Position numbers and translations under genes: made by a program. From Synergistaceae bacterium (lineage in GTDB: Bacteria; Synergistota; Synergistia; Synergistales; Aminobacteriaceae), in assembly GCA_031267575.1 (NCBI GenBank), contig JAIRYN010000051.1, forward strand, positions 29,064-93,063: a stretch of DNA of 64,000 nt, in the 5' to 3' direction. Under the pieces are notes generated by a model. The model searched no databases and was not told the DNA's origin. It saw only the letters and a program-made list of their open reading frames with translations. Shown in pieces: positions 1-8,112 of this stretch; positions within the stretch are counted from its first letter, which is position 1, and each line of letters starts with the position of its first letter.

Positions 1-242
1 TCGAAAACGCCAGCTCCTGGAGCCATGATTTTCGGGATGGCAAGGGCGTGATCAGAGGCGCTTACGGTCCCTGGTTCATTCGTCTCCGCACGGGTTGGAA
101 GGGCATCGGCATCCACGGCACTCACGACCCCAATTCTCGGGGCTCTATGGTTTCGGAGGGGTGTATTCGAATGCTGAACGACGAACTGGAGGAGCTAAGG
201 CGATTTACCTTCAGGAATATGAAAGTGGTGATCGAGGAATGA
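1..242 (+). CDS. L,D-transpeptidase (YkuD family), C-terminal part
   Basis: This frame is open from the left edge, so the 5-prime part lies outside the window. The visible end carries the YkuD catalytic signature: a His in an HGTH segment, then after a short spacer S-E-G-C-I-R-M, where the Cys is the nucleophile and the Arg follows it. Enzymes of this family make 3-3 peptidoglycan cross-links or attach proteins to peptidoglycan outside the inner membrane. The stop codon overlaps the ATG of the next gene (ATGA), which suggests translational coupling. The motif is clear; the exact substrate cannot be told from this fragment. Confidence 0.85.
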   Translation, partial: ENASSWSHDFRDGKGVIRGAYGPWFIRLRTGWKGIGIHGTHDPNSRGSMVSEGCIRMLNDELEELRRFTFRNMKVVIEE

Positions 243-1333
243 ACCCTATCGACGAGCGAAAAACGACGGTTCAGCGCGGAATCGACAGAAGGGGCTCGGA
301 CGGAAGAGCCGACGTTCAGACCGCCGCCGAATGGACAGAAGAGGAGCGGAAGAAGTCGGAACGGCGGCTCCTCGAAGGGCGAGTGATTTTTCCCGAAAAA
401 TTACACCTGCTGGACCTTCCCCAATTCCGGCCAGGTTTTCGCCAGTTCATTGCCTCATGGTTTTTTATCGATTCTCTAGGAAGAAGAATGGTGGTCGATC
501 CCGGTCCGGCGAGCACCATCCCTCTTCTGTTGCGCAAACTTTCCTTTTTGACCAACGACGTGGATTATGTTCTTCTGACCCATATTCATCTAGACCACTC
601 TGGAGGGATTGGACAGTTCTGCCAGCAGTACAAGAACGCCAAGGTGTTGGTCCACCCTAAGGCTAGGAGATACCTGCTCGATCCGGGAAAGCTCTGGAAG
701 TCCTCGCTCGAAATCTTGGGGGATATTGCCGTCATGTACGGCACTCCCGTGCCTCTGGCCCCCGATTCCCTATTGGATCGCGACGACTTATCGGGCGTGA
801 CGATTCTCGAAACGCCGGGACACGCTCCTCATCACCTTTCCTTCATCGTCCAGTTGGCTAGTGAAAAAAGTGAAGAAAACGAAAAAAGTGAAAAAAGTGA
901 AAAGGTCGTTTTTGTGGGAGAAGCCGCCGGGCTTTTTCTTCCTCTGGGCTCGTCCTCCGCTTTACCCTACTTACGCCCCACAACCCCGCCCAAGTTTGAT
1001 GGAGTCGCGGCGCGGGCATCTCTTCGCAAAATCTCAGAATCCCTACGAGGAGATGAACTTCTGTGCTACGCTCACTGGGGCGCGGCCCGACACGCACGAA
1101 ACCAAATGGCCCTGGCAAGAGGGCAGTTCGACGATTGGACCACCCTCTTTTCCAGGATGAAAGACCAGACCGAGAGGGCCATTACGAATAGCCTATTTGA
1201 GCAAGATTCCCTTCTGAGCGGATATTTCCGGCTGCCAGAGGACCTGCGGACGCGGGAACTCTTTTTTATCCGCAACAGTGTGAAGGGTTTTTTGCAATAT
1301 ATTCGGAAAACCGAAAAAACAAGTGAAGAGTGA
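239..1333 (+). CDS. MBL-fold metallo-hydrolase
   Basis: 364-residue protein of the metallo-beta-lactamase fold. The metal-binding motif [10 protein letters not shown] lies at about residues 114-123, and a later His sits in [10 protein letters not shown] start it at the ATG that overlaps the upstream stop, because the longer reading frame would run far into the transpeptidase gene. A lysine/glutamate/serine stretch near residues 208-222 comes from a short tandem repeat in the DNA and probably forms a flexible surface loop. There is no signal peptide, so it is probably cytoplasmic. The substrate is unknown; relatives hydrolyse thioesters, phosphodiesters or lactones. Confidence 0.8.
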   Translation: MNPIDERKTTVQRGIDRRGSDGRADVQTAAEWTEEERKKSERRLLEGRVIFPEKLHLLDLPQFRPGFRQFIASWFFIDSLGRRMVVDPGPASTIPLLLRKLSFLTNDVDYVLLTHIHLDHSGGIGQFCQQYKNAKVLVHPKARRYLLDPGKLWKSSLEILGDIAVMYGTPVPLAPDSLLDRDDLSGVTILETPGHAPHHLSFIVQLASEKSEENEKSEKSEKVVFVGEAAGLFLPLGSSSALPYLRPTTPPKFDGVAARASLRKISESLRGDELLCYAHWGAARHARNQMALARGQFDDWTTLFSRMKDQTERAITNSLFEQDSLLSGYFRLPEDLRTRELFFIRNSVKGFLQYIRKTEKTSEE

Positions 1334-1345
1334 GGATGAGCATTT

Positions 1346-2059
1346 ATGAAGATAGAGATCGCGCCTGAGGTATTCGCTCTTTTTCCCAGTTACGCGCGTC
1401 ATGTTCTTGTGGTGAATGGAGCGGACAATACGAAAGAGGTTTTAGAGCTGGCCGAGCTTCTGGTCGAGGCCCAAGAGCGAGTACGGAGAGACGAGGCGTT
1501 TTCGGATTTGAAGACCCATCCTCGTATTGCCTCATGGCGCGACGCTTTTCAGTCTTTTGGAACAAACCCCAACAAGTGTCCTCCCTCCATCGCCAACCTC
1601 ATCAAGCGCGTGCGTGGAGGCAAGGACCTTCCCTACGTGAACAGCCTAGTGTCGATTTTCAACGTGATCAGTATGAGGCACGTTCTGCCGGCCGGAGGTG
1701 ACGACTTGGACACGGTGAAGGGAGATATCCGCCTGACTCTTGCCCGTGGTCATGAAAACTATACGCCCCTAGGTTCCCCCGAACAAAAAGAGCGTCCGGT
1801 GCCCGGTGAGGTCGTTTTGCTGGACACGGGGAACGACGAGGTTTTTTGCCGCGCCTGGTGCTGGAAAAACGGCGACGTCAGCAAGATCGAGGCGACAACC
1901 CGCCGCGTGGCCATCAACATCGACACCCTGCCCCCCGGAACCCCGGAGGAAGGAAAAGCCGCCGCCCTGGAAACGCTGGAGTTGGTGAAGCGGTTTTGCG
2001 GCGGGAGCGCCGAGCTCCACAGGCTGGACCCGGAGCACGGGAGCGTGGAGATTGGATAG
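1346..2059 (+). CDS. B3/B4 tRNA-binding-domain protein
   Basis: 237-residue free-standing B3/B4 domain, the module found in the beta subunit of phenylalanyl-tRNA synthetase. The family core is visible: N-P-N-K-C-P-P-S near residues 74-80, then L-P-Y-V-N-S-L-V-S, N-V-I-S and a V-L-L-D-T/E-V-F-C-R-A-W segment. Stand-alone versions are widespread and are thought to act on amino acids or mischarged tRNA, but most have not been tested. It starts 12 bp after the MBL gene in the same direction, so the two are probably co-transcribed. Confidence 0.75.
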   Translation: MKIEIAPEVFALFPSYARHVLVVNGADNTKEVLELAELLVEAQERVRRDEAFSDLKTHPRIASWRDAFQSFGTNPNKCPPSIANLIKRVRGGKDLPYVNSLVSIFNVISMRHVLPAGGDDLDTVKGDIRLTLARGHENYTPLGSPEQKERPVPGEVVLLDTGNDEVFCRAWCWKNGDVSKIEATTRRVAINIDTLPPGTPEEGKAAALETLELVKRFCGGSAELHRLDPEHGSVEIG

Positions 2060-2141
2060 GCGCGACGGAAGTAAATTTCAGATATAATATTTGATAAGGT
2101 GATGGACTTCGATGAGAAGATGAGAAGGAGATTTTTTGAGC

Positions 2142-2579
2142 ATGAGGGGACGTATCGTTGCCGTGTGTCGAGCGCCGGTGAAAGGTATGCAGAAAACCGA
2201 CATTGGCGAAGCTCTTTTGATAGAAGATAAGGGATTGGAAGGAGACGCTCATTTCGGGTTTCAACACCGTCAGGTAAGTTTGCTCAGCGCGGAAGAAGCT
2301 GAGAAAATCAAGAAGAAAGTGCCTCTGTTGAAAGCGGGAGATTTTGCGGAAAATCTTTTGGTCGAAGGTTTTGATCTCGCGCGGTTGGCCCTGGGCGACC
2401 AGATTCAAGTGGGCGGAGCGATATTAGAGGTCACTCAAAAAGGAAAGGAATGTCACTCCCATTGCGCTATTTACGAGGCGGCGGGAGATTGTATTATGCC
2501 TCGTCTTGGCGTGTTTTGTCGCGTGACCCGGGGTGGCAGGGTGCGCAATGGCGATATGATCCAACGCGTAGTATATTAA
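2142..2579 (+). CDS. MOSC domain protein
   Basis: 145-residue protein that is one MOSC domain, the C-terminal module of molybdenum-cofactor sulfurases, which carries sulfur on a conserved Cys. The family pattern shows as G-L-E-G-D-A-H-F-G near residue 30, a Q-V-S-L-L segment, G-D-F-A-E-N-L and the Cys in K-G-K-E-C-H-S-H-C near residue 105. A GAAGGAG Shine-Dalgarno lies 5-11 bp upstream, so either this ATG or an in-frame TTG six bases earlier could be the start. Single-domain MOSC proteins usually occur with molybdopterin genes; none is next to this one. Confidence 0.8.
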   Translation: MRGRIVAVCRAPVKGMQKTDIGEALLIEDKGLEGDAHFGFQHRQVSLLSAEEAEKIKKKVPLLKAGDFAENLLVEGFDLARLALGDQIQVGGAILEVTQKGKECHSHCAIYEAAGDCIMPRLGVFCRVTRGGRVRNGDMIQRVVY

Positions 2580-2627
2580 TAAGCTATATTAATATTCATA
2601 TCTGATAAACTATTATAAAGCGTCATA

Positions 2628-2822
2628 ATGTATTATGATCAAGTTATATACGGTGTATCAAGCGGTATAGGTAATAAGGTTATGCATTTCGACAATTTCG
2701 ACAATAAGGAGGTAGCAAAGTCTATCAAAGATGAAAATATTGTTGTAGATCGGAACTATAACGGCGCTTGTGGAATATTTCCGCGAGCTTTGCGAGATTC
2801 AGCTTTTTCTTTGGCTTCATAG
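2628..2822 (+). pseudogene. Probable TnpB (IS200/IS605-type) C-terminal remnant
   Basis: The short frame ends in V-V-D-R-N-Y-N-G-A-C-G-I-F-P-R-A-L-R-D, which resembles the end of many TnpB proteins (D-R-D-x-N-G-A-R-G-I-F-L-R-A-L), including the last RuvC Asp. Nothing upstream in the frame looks like TnpB, there is no zinc-finger Cys pair, and the stretch is AT-rich. I read it as the decayed tail of an insertion element, different in sequence from the two copies at 24.9 and 56.8 kb. The similarity is short, so confidence is limited. Confidence 0.4.
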
Positions 2823-2857
2823 TCGAAGAAATACTATGCGGAATATATCTAACTAGC

Positions 2858-2890
2858 TATAAGTAGGTATTAGTACGCTGAAAGGATCGG
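2858..2890 (+). promoter_or_regulatory. 33-bp leader element shared with the MCP gene
   Basis: This 33-bp stretch ends 10 bp before the start codon of the PEPCK-like gene. It recurs with only two differences on the minus strand at 22089-22121, ahead of the chemoreceptor gene. The shared block contains the AAAGGA Shine-Dalgarno and about 20 bp upstream of it. Its identity and placement suggest a common regulatory or translation element, or a recent copy of a leader; which of these is unknown. Confidence 0.6.
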
Positions 2891-2900
2891 TTAAGAGAGT

Positions 2901-4559
2901 ATGGCTACTATTGGTTACTACGAACCGGAAAATTTTAAGAAGATTCACCAAACCCCCATCCGAACAACAGTGGAATCTCTATTTTACGGCAACAACGTCA
3001 CGAAGGTTCCCGACCTGAAAGTCGCCTACGAGTTGGCCAAGGCCAGTCCGGGCACGGTGGAACTGACGGGAATGCCTGTCTATTTGCCGGAAGAGCAGGG
3101 TCTTCCGGTGGGAGCGAATGTCCTTCTTTTCAACGATGGGGCTTTTTATGGCCGCACCGCCGCGGCGCGCCGCATCATTGGATATCCCAACGTCAAGCCC
3201 GAAGAGATGGCCACCCTCATCCGTGAGGCCGTTTACAAACTGCGTGACCGTAAGCTCTACACGGCGGACGCCTATATCGGTTTGGAAGAGGACTTCATGG
3301 TCGCCGCTCATCTTCTGGTGCCTCAAGGATTTGAAAACAACCTTTATAGCTGGCTTTTCAACTTTCAATATATCAACGAAAAATACAAAGAGATGTACAA
3401 TCGATCACGAAAAGTTTCGGACACGGATGGAGACGTCCTCATCTTCGCCGACCCGGACTGGACGCACCCAGATTATCCGCTGGGCCTGGCCTTCTTTTCG
3501 CCCAAAGAAAACTGTGCTGTGGTGCTGGGGCTCCGTTATTTTGGGGAACTCAAAAAGGGCACCTTGACCCTGGGCTGGGGAATCGGCGCGCGCAACGGTT
3601 ACGCCTCTTGCCACGGGGGACTCAAGCGCTACACCACCCAAAACGATAAAAAGTTTGTGCTAGCCGCTTTCGGTCTCTCAGGATCGGGTAAATCGACGAT
3701 TACCCACGCCACTCACGGTGGCAAGTACAACATCACCGTCTTGCACGATGACGCGTTCGTGGTAAACGTGAAGGACAAATATGCCATCGCCTTGGAGCCC
3801 GCTTACTTCGACAAGGTGCAGGACTATCCCATTGGATGCCCGGCCAACAAGTTTCTGGTGACGATGCAGAATTGCGGTGTTACGCGTACAGCGGATGGCA
3901 AGTTGATCGCCGTAACCGAAGACGTCCGCAACGGCAACGGCCGCGCGATGAAATCCAAGTTCTGGTCCCCAAATCGCATTGATCGCATCGATGAGCCTTT
4001 GAACGCCATCTTCTGGCTGATGCGAGACCCGACCATTCCCCCCGTTCTGAAACTGACGGGCCCGGAACTGGGATCTGTTCTGGGAGCCACTCTCGCGACG
4101 AAGCGCACCAGCGCCGAACGCCTGGCGCCTGGAGTCGACCCCAACGCCCTGGTTTGCGAACCCTATGCCAACCCCTTCCGTACCTATCCTCTCGCGATGG
4201 ACTACGAACGTTTCAAACAATTGATCGCGGATGGAGTTGACTGCTACATCCTGAACACGGGAGATTTCATGGGTACGAAGGTCAAGCCTGTCCATACCCT
4301 TTCGATTCTGGAATCCGTCATCGAGGGTACGGCAAAATGGGCCCCCTTCGGAAACTTCAGCGGCATGCAAATCCTGCCATTGGACGATTTCAAAATCGAC
4401 TTGAACGACAAGAACTATCGGGAACAGCTTCTGGCGCGTTTCAAAGATCGTTTGAATTTTGTGAAATCGCGCGATACGGAGCTGGGTGGCTTGGACAAGT
4501 TGCCTGAGGATGCCCATAAAGCGATAACTCTCGCGGTAGAGGAAATGTCGAAGTTTTAG
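2901..4559 (+). CDS. Phosphoenolpyruvate carboxykinase (ATP)-like protein
   Basis: 552-residue protein of the PEP carboxykinase kinase fold. Near residues 258-266 it has the P-loop G-L-S-G-S-G-K-S-T, preceded by a C-H-G-G-L-K-R segment and followed by V-L-H-D-D-A-F, which stands where classical ATP-PEPCKs have I-G-D-D-E. Length fits the ATP-dependent family (about 530-550). The reaction would link oxaloacetate and PEP with ATP/ADP. The motifs differ enough from textbook PckA that the substrate is an inference. The gene has its own leader (33-bp element) and is followed by a pentamer repeat and a weak hairpin. Confidence 0.72.
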   Translation: MATIGYYEPENFKKIHQTPIRTTVESLFYGNNVTKVPDLKVAYELAKASPGTVELTGMPVYLPEEQGLPVGANVLLFNDGAFYGRTAAARRIIGYPNVKPEEMATLIREAVYKLRDRKLYTADAYIGLEEDFMVAAHLLVPQGFENNLYSWLFNFQYINEKYKEMYNRSRKVSDTDGDVLIFADPDWTHPDYPLGLAFFSPKENCAVVLGLRYFGELKKGTLTLGWGIGARNGYASCHGGLKRYTTQNDKKFVLAAFGLSGSGKSTITHATHGGKYNITVLHDDAFVVNVKDKYAIALEPAYFDKVQDYPIGCPANKFLVTMQNCGVTRTADGKLIAVTEDVRNGNGRAMKSKFWSPNRIDRIDEPLNAIFWLMRDPTIPPVLKLTGPELGSVLGATLATKRTSAERLAPGVDPNALVCEPYANPFRTYPLAMDYERFKQLIADGVDCYILNTGDFMGTKVKPVHTLSILESVIEGTAKWAPFGNFSGMQILPLDDFKIDLNDKNYREQLLARFKDRLNFVKSRDTELGGLDKLPEDAHKAITLAVEEMSKF

Positions 4560-4565
4560 AAACTT

Positions 4566-4618
4566 TAACTGAACTGTACTGTATTGAACTGAACTAAACT
4601 GAACTGAACTGAACTGAG
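4566..4618 (+). repeat. CTGAA-type pentanucleotide tandem repeat
   Basis: About ten imperfect copies of a 5-bp unit (ACTGA/CTGAA) directly after the PEPCK-like stop codon. Copies differ by single bases, and the run stops just before a small hairpin. It is non-coding and is one of many short tandem arrays in this window. Confidence 0.85.
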
Positions 4619-4627
4619 AAAAATACA

Positions 4628-4664
4628 CGAGCTCGCTCATTGCTGGGGCGAGCTTTAGGATTTT
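4628..4664 (+). terminator. Weak terminator-like hairpin after the PEPCK-like gene
   Basis: A 7-bp stem (AGCTCGC with GCGAGCT, loop 11) is followed by a short, interrupted T-rich stretch. The position between two same-strand genes suits a weak or leaky terminator. The T-run is poor. Confidence 0.35.
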
Positions 4665-4706
4665 GAGCACAGCAATGACAATACTCGACACAGGTGGGTG
4701 TGAATA

Positions 4707-5672
4707 ATGAAAATAGTCATACTTGACGGTTATACGGAAAACCCCGGCGACCTTACTTGGGCCGAACTGGAAAAACTGGGAGAACTTGTCGTATACGACC
4801 GCACCTCTCTCACGGACCAAGAGGAAGTAATTTCTCGTATTGGAAACGCGGAGGTCGCCATCACCAATAAGACGCCGATCAGCCGGGAAGCCATAACGCG
4901 GTGCGCTAACCTGAAATATATCGGTGTGCTTGCCACCGGCTACAACATCGTGGATGTCAACGCCGCAAAGGAGAAAAAAATTCCTGTCTGCAACATCCCC
5001 ACTTACGGTACAGCCGCGGTTGGGCAGTTCGCCATTGGTTTGCTGCTGGAGATATGTCATCACATAGGGCACCACGATAAAGTTGTCCATGAGGGCAAGT
5101 GGGCGGCCAGCAACGATTGGTGTTTCTGGGATTATCCGTTGATTGAATTGGCCGACAAGACCATGGGAATCATCGGTTTTGGCCGCATTGGGCAAACTAC
5201 GGGCAAGATAGCCAAAGCCTTGGGCATGAAGGTCATCGCCAACGATGAGTTTCCGAACGACGCGGGAGCTCAAATCGCGAAATATGTTTCGTTGGATGAG
5301 CTTTTCACCGAATCGGATGTTGTTGTCCTGCACTGTCCTCTTTTCCCATCCACGCAGGGAATCGTTAATAAAGAAAATATCGCCAAAATGAAAGACGGCG
5401 TTATCCTGATCAACAACTCCCGCGGACCTCTCATTGTCGAACAAGACCTTACCGATGCTTTGAATAACGGTAAAGTCTTCGCGGCAGGCTTGGATGTGGT
5501 GTCCAGCGAGCCCATTAAAGGCGACAATCCCTTACTCAAAGCAAAAAATTGTATTATCACACCGCACATCTCCTGGGCGCCCAAAGAGAGCCGTCAGCGT
5601 TTAATGGACGTTACCGTCGATAACCTGAAAGCCTTTGTGAGCGGAACCCCCATCAATGTGGTTAATAACTGA
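4707..5672 (+). CDS. D-2-hydroxyacid dehydrogenase (hydroxypyruvate/glycerate type)
   Basis: 321-residue NAD-dependent 2-hydroxyacid dehydrogenase. The Rossmann motif G-F-G-R-I-G-Q-T is near residues 152-159. The catalytic set is present: Arg in N-N-S-R-G-P-L-I near 233, Glu in S-S-E-P near 262, and His in T-P-H-I-S-W near 281. Enzymes of this length reduce hydroxypyruvate, glyoxylate or similar 2-oxoacids. It follows the PEPCK-like gene on the same strand but with 147 bp between, and it ends at a strong terminator, so it may be its own unit. The exact substrate is not readable from sequence. Confidence 0.85.
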   Translation: MKIVILDGYTENPGDLTWAELEKLGELVVYDRTSLTDQEEVISRIGNAEVAITNKTPISREAITRCANLKYIGVLATGYNIVDVNAAKEKKIPVCNIPTYGTAAVGQFAIGLLLEICHHIGHHDKVVHEGKWAASNDWCFWDYPLIELADKTMGIIGFGRIGQTTGKIAKALGMKVIANDEFPNDAGAQIAKYVSLDELFTESDVVVLHCPLFPSTQGIVNKENIAKMKDGVILINNSRGPLIVEQDLTDALNNGKVFAAGLDVVSSEPIKGDNPLLKAKNCIITPHISWAPKESRQRLMDVTVDNLKAFVSGTPINVVNN

Positions 5673-5702
5673 ATGAATGTGAAAGCATGTGAAAGAATCT
5701 AA

Positions 5703-5739
5703 AAAAAGGCGGTTCCCCTAAAGGGAGCCGCTTTCTTTG
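5703..5739. terminator. Bidirectional rho-independent terminator
   Basis: A GC-rich stem (GGCGGTTCCC with GGGAGCCGC, one wobble) has a short loop, a T-rich tail on the plus side and a run of seven Ts on the minus side. It lies between the plus-strand dehydrogenase and the minus-strand CoA-ligase gene, whose ends converge, and can serve both. Confidence 0.85.
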
Positions 5740-5817
5740 TCTTTGTGATGCTTGTGATTGGTTGTTTTGCTAGGTTCAGCTTCAGCTTCAGCTTCTGGCG
5801 TCTATCTTCCCATTAGT

Positions 5818-7125
5818 TTAGGTTCTTTCATCCACTACGCGCTTCGCTTTGTGCGTGCTGCGTTCGATAGAACCGTCCGGCAGGACGACGACCCGCGCCG
5901 GCTTCACTCCGATTCGCGCTTTAAGAGCGTTGGACACCCTTGCGGCAACCTCTTCGTCGCTCTTTTCGCTGGCGTTTTCAACTGTGACTTCAAATTTGCA
6001 CGTGAGATCTTGTTCGTAAACACGAATCTTGTACTCTCCCGTCACTTCGGTCAATCCGCGAATGACGTACTCGATATCGCTGGGATACACGTTGACCGCG
6101 CTGACTATGAACATGTCGTCCTTGCGTCCGTCCACATGTATCCTCCCGTGGGTGCGCCCACAAGGACAGGGCGTGTAATCGATCCAGCCAATATCACCCG
6201 TGCGGAAACGGATCATCGGGCGAGCTTTCTTCCTCAGCGTCGTGTAAACCAGCTCGCCACGCTTACCTGGTTCAATGACCTCGCCGGTCTCCAGGTCGAC
6301 GGTCTCCACGAGTATGTGGTCCTCAGCAATGTGAAGGCCATCGTGAACCTCGCACTGCGCGGCGCACGCGCCGAAAATATCCGACAGACCATAAAAGTCA
6401 AAAAGTTCGGCACCCCAAAGGTCTTCGATCACTTTCCGGGTCGCTCCTATGCTTCCACCCATCTCCCCCGCGACGAAAATTTTATTGATCGACAGGTCCT
6501 TTCTGGGGTTGACGCCGTTTTTCACGCAAGTTTCCCCCAGGTACCAAGCATAACTTGGGCTCGTCCAGATGCAGGTTGGCTGGTAGGCTTTAAGGATGAA
6601 AATCAACCTCTCGCTGGGAAGCGTCCCGCCCCAGATGCAAAGAGCGCCGAGATTTTGTGCTCCTATCACGTCGGGGCCGCCCACGTACAGCGAAAAATTC
6701 AGGGCGTGGACATATCTGTCGTTCGGCCGCATGGATGCCTGCCAGAACCAGCGGCTCTCCACGTCCTGAAATTCGTCGAAGTCCTTCTTCGTGAACGGAG
6801 ACATGGTCGGAACCCCGGTTGACCCGCTCGAAGTGCTCACGAACACGACATCTTCTTCTGGAACGGCGGCGAGCTCACCGAGAAACGAACCGACCCCCTG
6901 GGTGTCGCGCTGCGTCTTTTTATCTATGAAGGGAAACTTCGCTATATCAGAAAGAGATTTCACGTCCTCGGGTTTCAAGCCCACGGTATCAAAAGAACGC
7001 CTGTAGTACGGGCTGTTCGTATACGCGTGAGCAAGTTCCTCCCTCAGTGACCTCAGTTGCAGGGCTTCGAGCTTCGAGCGTGGAAGCGTTTCAATTTCCG
7101 GATCCCAGTATTTGCCTTTTGACAT
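5818..7125 (-). CDS. Phenylacetate-CoA ligase family adenylate-forming enzyme
   Basis: 435-residue member of the PaaK family of acyl-adenylating enzymes. The AMP/ATP loop S-T-S-S-G-S-T-G-V-P-T is near residues 96-106. F-Y-G-L-S-D-I-F-G near 243, Y-T-T-L and F-R-T-G-D-I near 302, and the hinge D-G-R-K-D-D-M follow in the usual order. It activates an aromatic or similar carboxylic acid to its CoA thioester in the cytoplasm. The ATG has a good GGAGG Shine-Dalgarno 8 bp upstream. It is the last gene after an ABC importer (44-bp gap), which suggests that the imported molecule is the acid activated here. The acid itself is not identifiable. Confidence 0.85.
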   Translation of the reverse strand: MSKGKYWDPEIETLPRSKLEALQLRSLREELAHAYTNSPYYRRSFDTVGLKPEDVKSLSDIAKFPFIDKKTQRDTQGVGSFLGELAAVPEEDVVFVSTSSGSTGVPTMSPFTKKDFDEFQDVESRWFWQASMRPNDRYVHALNFSLYVGGPDVIGAQNLGALCIWGGTLPSERLIFILKAYQPTCIWTSPSYAWYLGETCVKNGVNPRKDLSINKIFVAGEMGGSIGATRKVIEDLWGAELFDFYGLSDIFGACAAQCEVHDGLHIAEDHILVETVDLETGEVIEPGKRGELVYTTLRKKARPMIRFRTGDIGWIDYTPCPCGRTHGRIHVDGRKDDMFIVSAVNVYPSDIEYVIRGLTEVTGEYKIRVYEQDLTCKFEVTVENASEKSDEEVAARVSNALKARIGVKPARVVVLPDGSIERSTHKAKRVVDERT

Positions 7126-7169
7126 TTTTTATCTCCTCCAAATTATTTATAGTTTTTATAAAATTTATA

Positions 7170-8054
7170 TTATGCCTGCCAGCGCAGCATGAATTTTTGT
7201 AGCCGGCTGACCGCGAGGTATACGACGCTGATCACAATTCCGATCAGGAAAACACCGACCATCGTTCGCGTGTAGTCGCCCAGGTCCGAGAAATAATTCA
7301 CGTAGTAGCCCATGCCGCTTCGCGCGCCAATCATCTCCGCCGAAGTCAACAAAATGAACGACACCGAGAGGCCCTGGTTGCAACCCGTGAATATTTGAGG
7401 CAGCGCGCTCGGTAGTACGACGTGGAACAACGTTCCGCACTTTCCACAGCCGAGGTTTTTGGCGACGTCGAGATACTTTCTCTCGGTGTACATGACGCCG
7501 GAGACAGTGGCCGATAACACCGGCCAAAAGGTCGCAAGAAAGATGACCATGACGCTGACGCTCCTAAAAGTAGGCAACAGAGCTATGCCGTAAGGTATGT
7601 ACACGATCGGCGGTATCGACGACAGAAACTTGGATATCAGTGTCGCCGCCCTGCCAACTCGCGCGCTATACCCGATAAAAAGCCCCAAAGGGATGGCCGC
7701 CGCCAGACCGAGCGTGTAGCCATTAAAGATGAGCCCCAGAGAACTGAAAATATGCCTAATCAAGCTCTGGTAATCCAGTATAAATTGCCGCAAGACCTTA
7801 CCCGGCGGAGCGAAAAGAAACTCCCTGAGCAGGTTAAATTTCGATGTGGCGAGCATCCACGCGATGAGAAGCGCGAGCGTGAAAAAGGCCAAATCTTTCA
7901 TGACAAGTTTTTTTCCCGACACGACGATAATAGACTCCAGCACAACCGCGAGAGCGATCGCGTAAAGCGCGAAACTTTCCCCTTTGATCCTGTCCGGTAG
8001 CAGATTAATCAGCAAAAACGCCGCGAACAGAATGTGTGGGCATATGCTCTTCAT
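7170..8054 (-). CDS. ABC transporter permease (nitrate/sulfonate/taurine type)
   Basis: About 294 residues with six or more membrane segments and the inner-membrane-component signature, including the permease EAA-like loop A-K-N-L-G-C-G-K in the C-terminal half (the family's contact with the ATPase). The reading frame extends upstream to 8273, but that part overlaps the binding-protein gene and looks like shadow sequence, so I start at the ATG giving M-K-S-I-C-P-H. There is no strong Shine-Dalgarno before it. It sits between the binding protein and the CoA ligase in one operon. Confidence 0.85.
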   Translation of the reverse strand: MKSICPHILFAAFLLINLLPDRIKGESFALYAIALAVVLESIIVVSGKKLVMKDLAFFTLALLIAWMLATSKFNLLREFLFAPPGKVLRQFILDYQSLIRHIFSSLGLIFNGYTLGLAAAIPLGLFIGYSARVGRAATLISKFLSSIPPIVYIPYGIALLPTFRSVSVMVIFLATFWPVLSATVSGVMYTERKYLDVAKNLGCGKCGTLFHVVLPSALPQIFTGCNQGLSVSFILLTSAEMIGARSGMGYYVNYFSDLGDYTRTMVGVFLIGIVISVVYLAVSRLQKFMLRWQA

Positions 8055-8112
8055 TTTTCGCGATGGAATATGGAGCGTTTTTTGATGAGAAAACGCTCCA
8101 TGTGAGACCAGC

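Noticed and set aside
3678..5444. 588-residue minus-strand frame under the PEPCK-like and dehydrogenase genes
   Set aside because: It runs opposite two clear genes and the repeat between them, and its product matches no family.
5758..6822. 354-residue plus-strand frame
   Set aside because: Antisense to the CoA-ligase gene, whose motifs are unambiguous.
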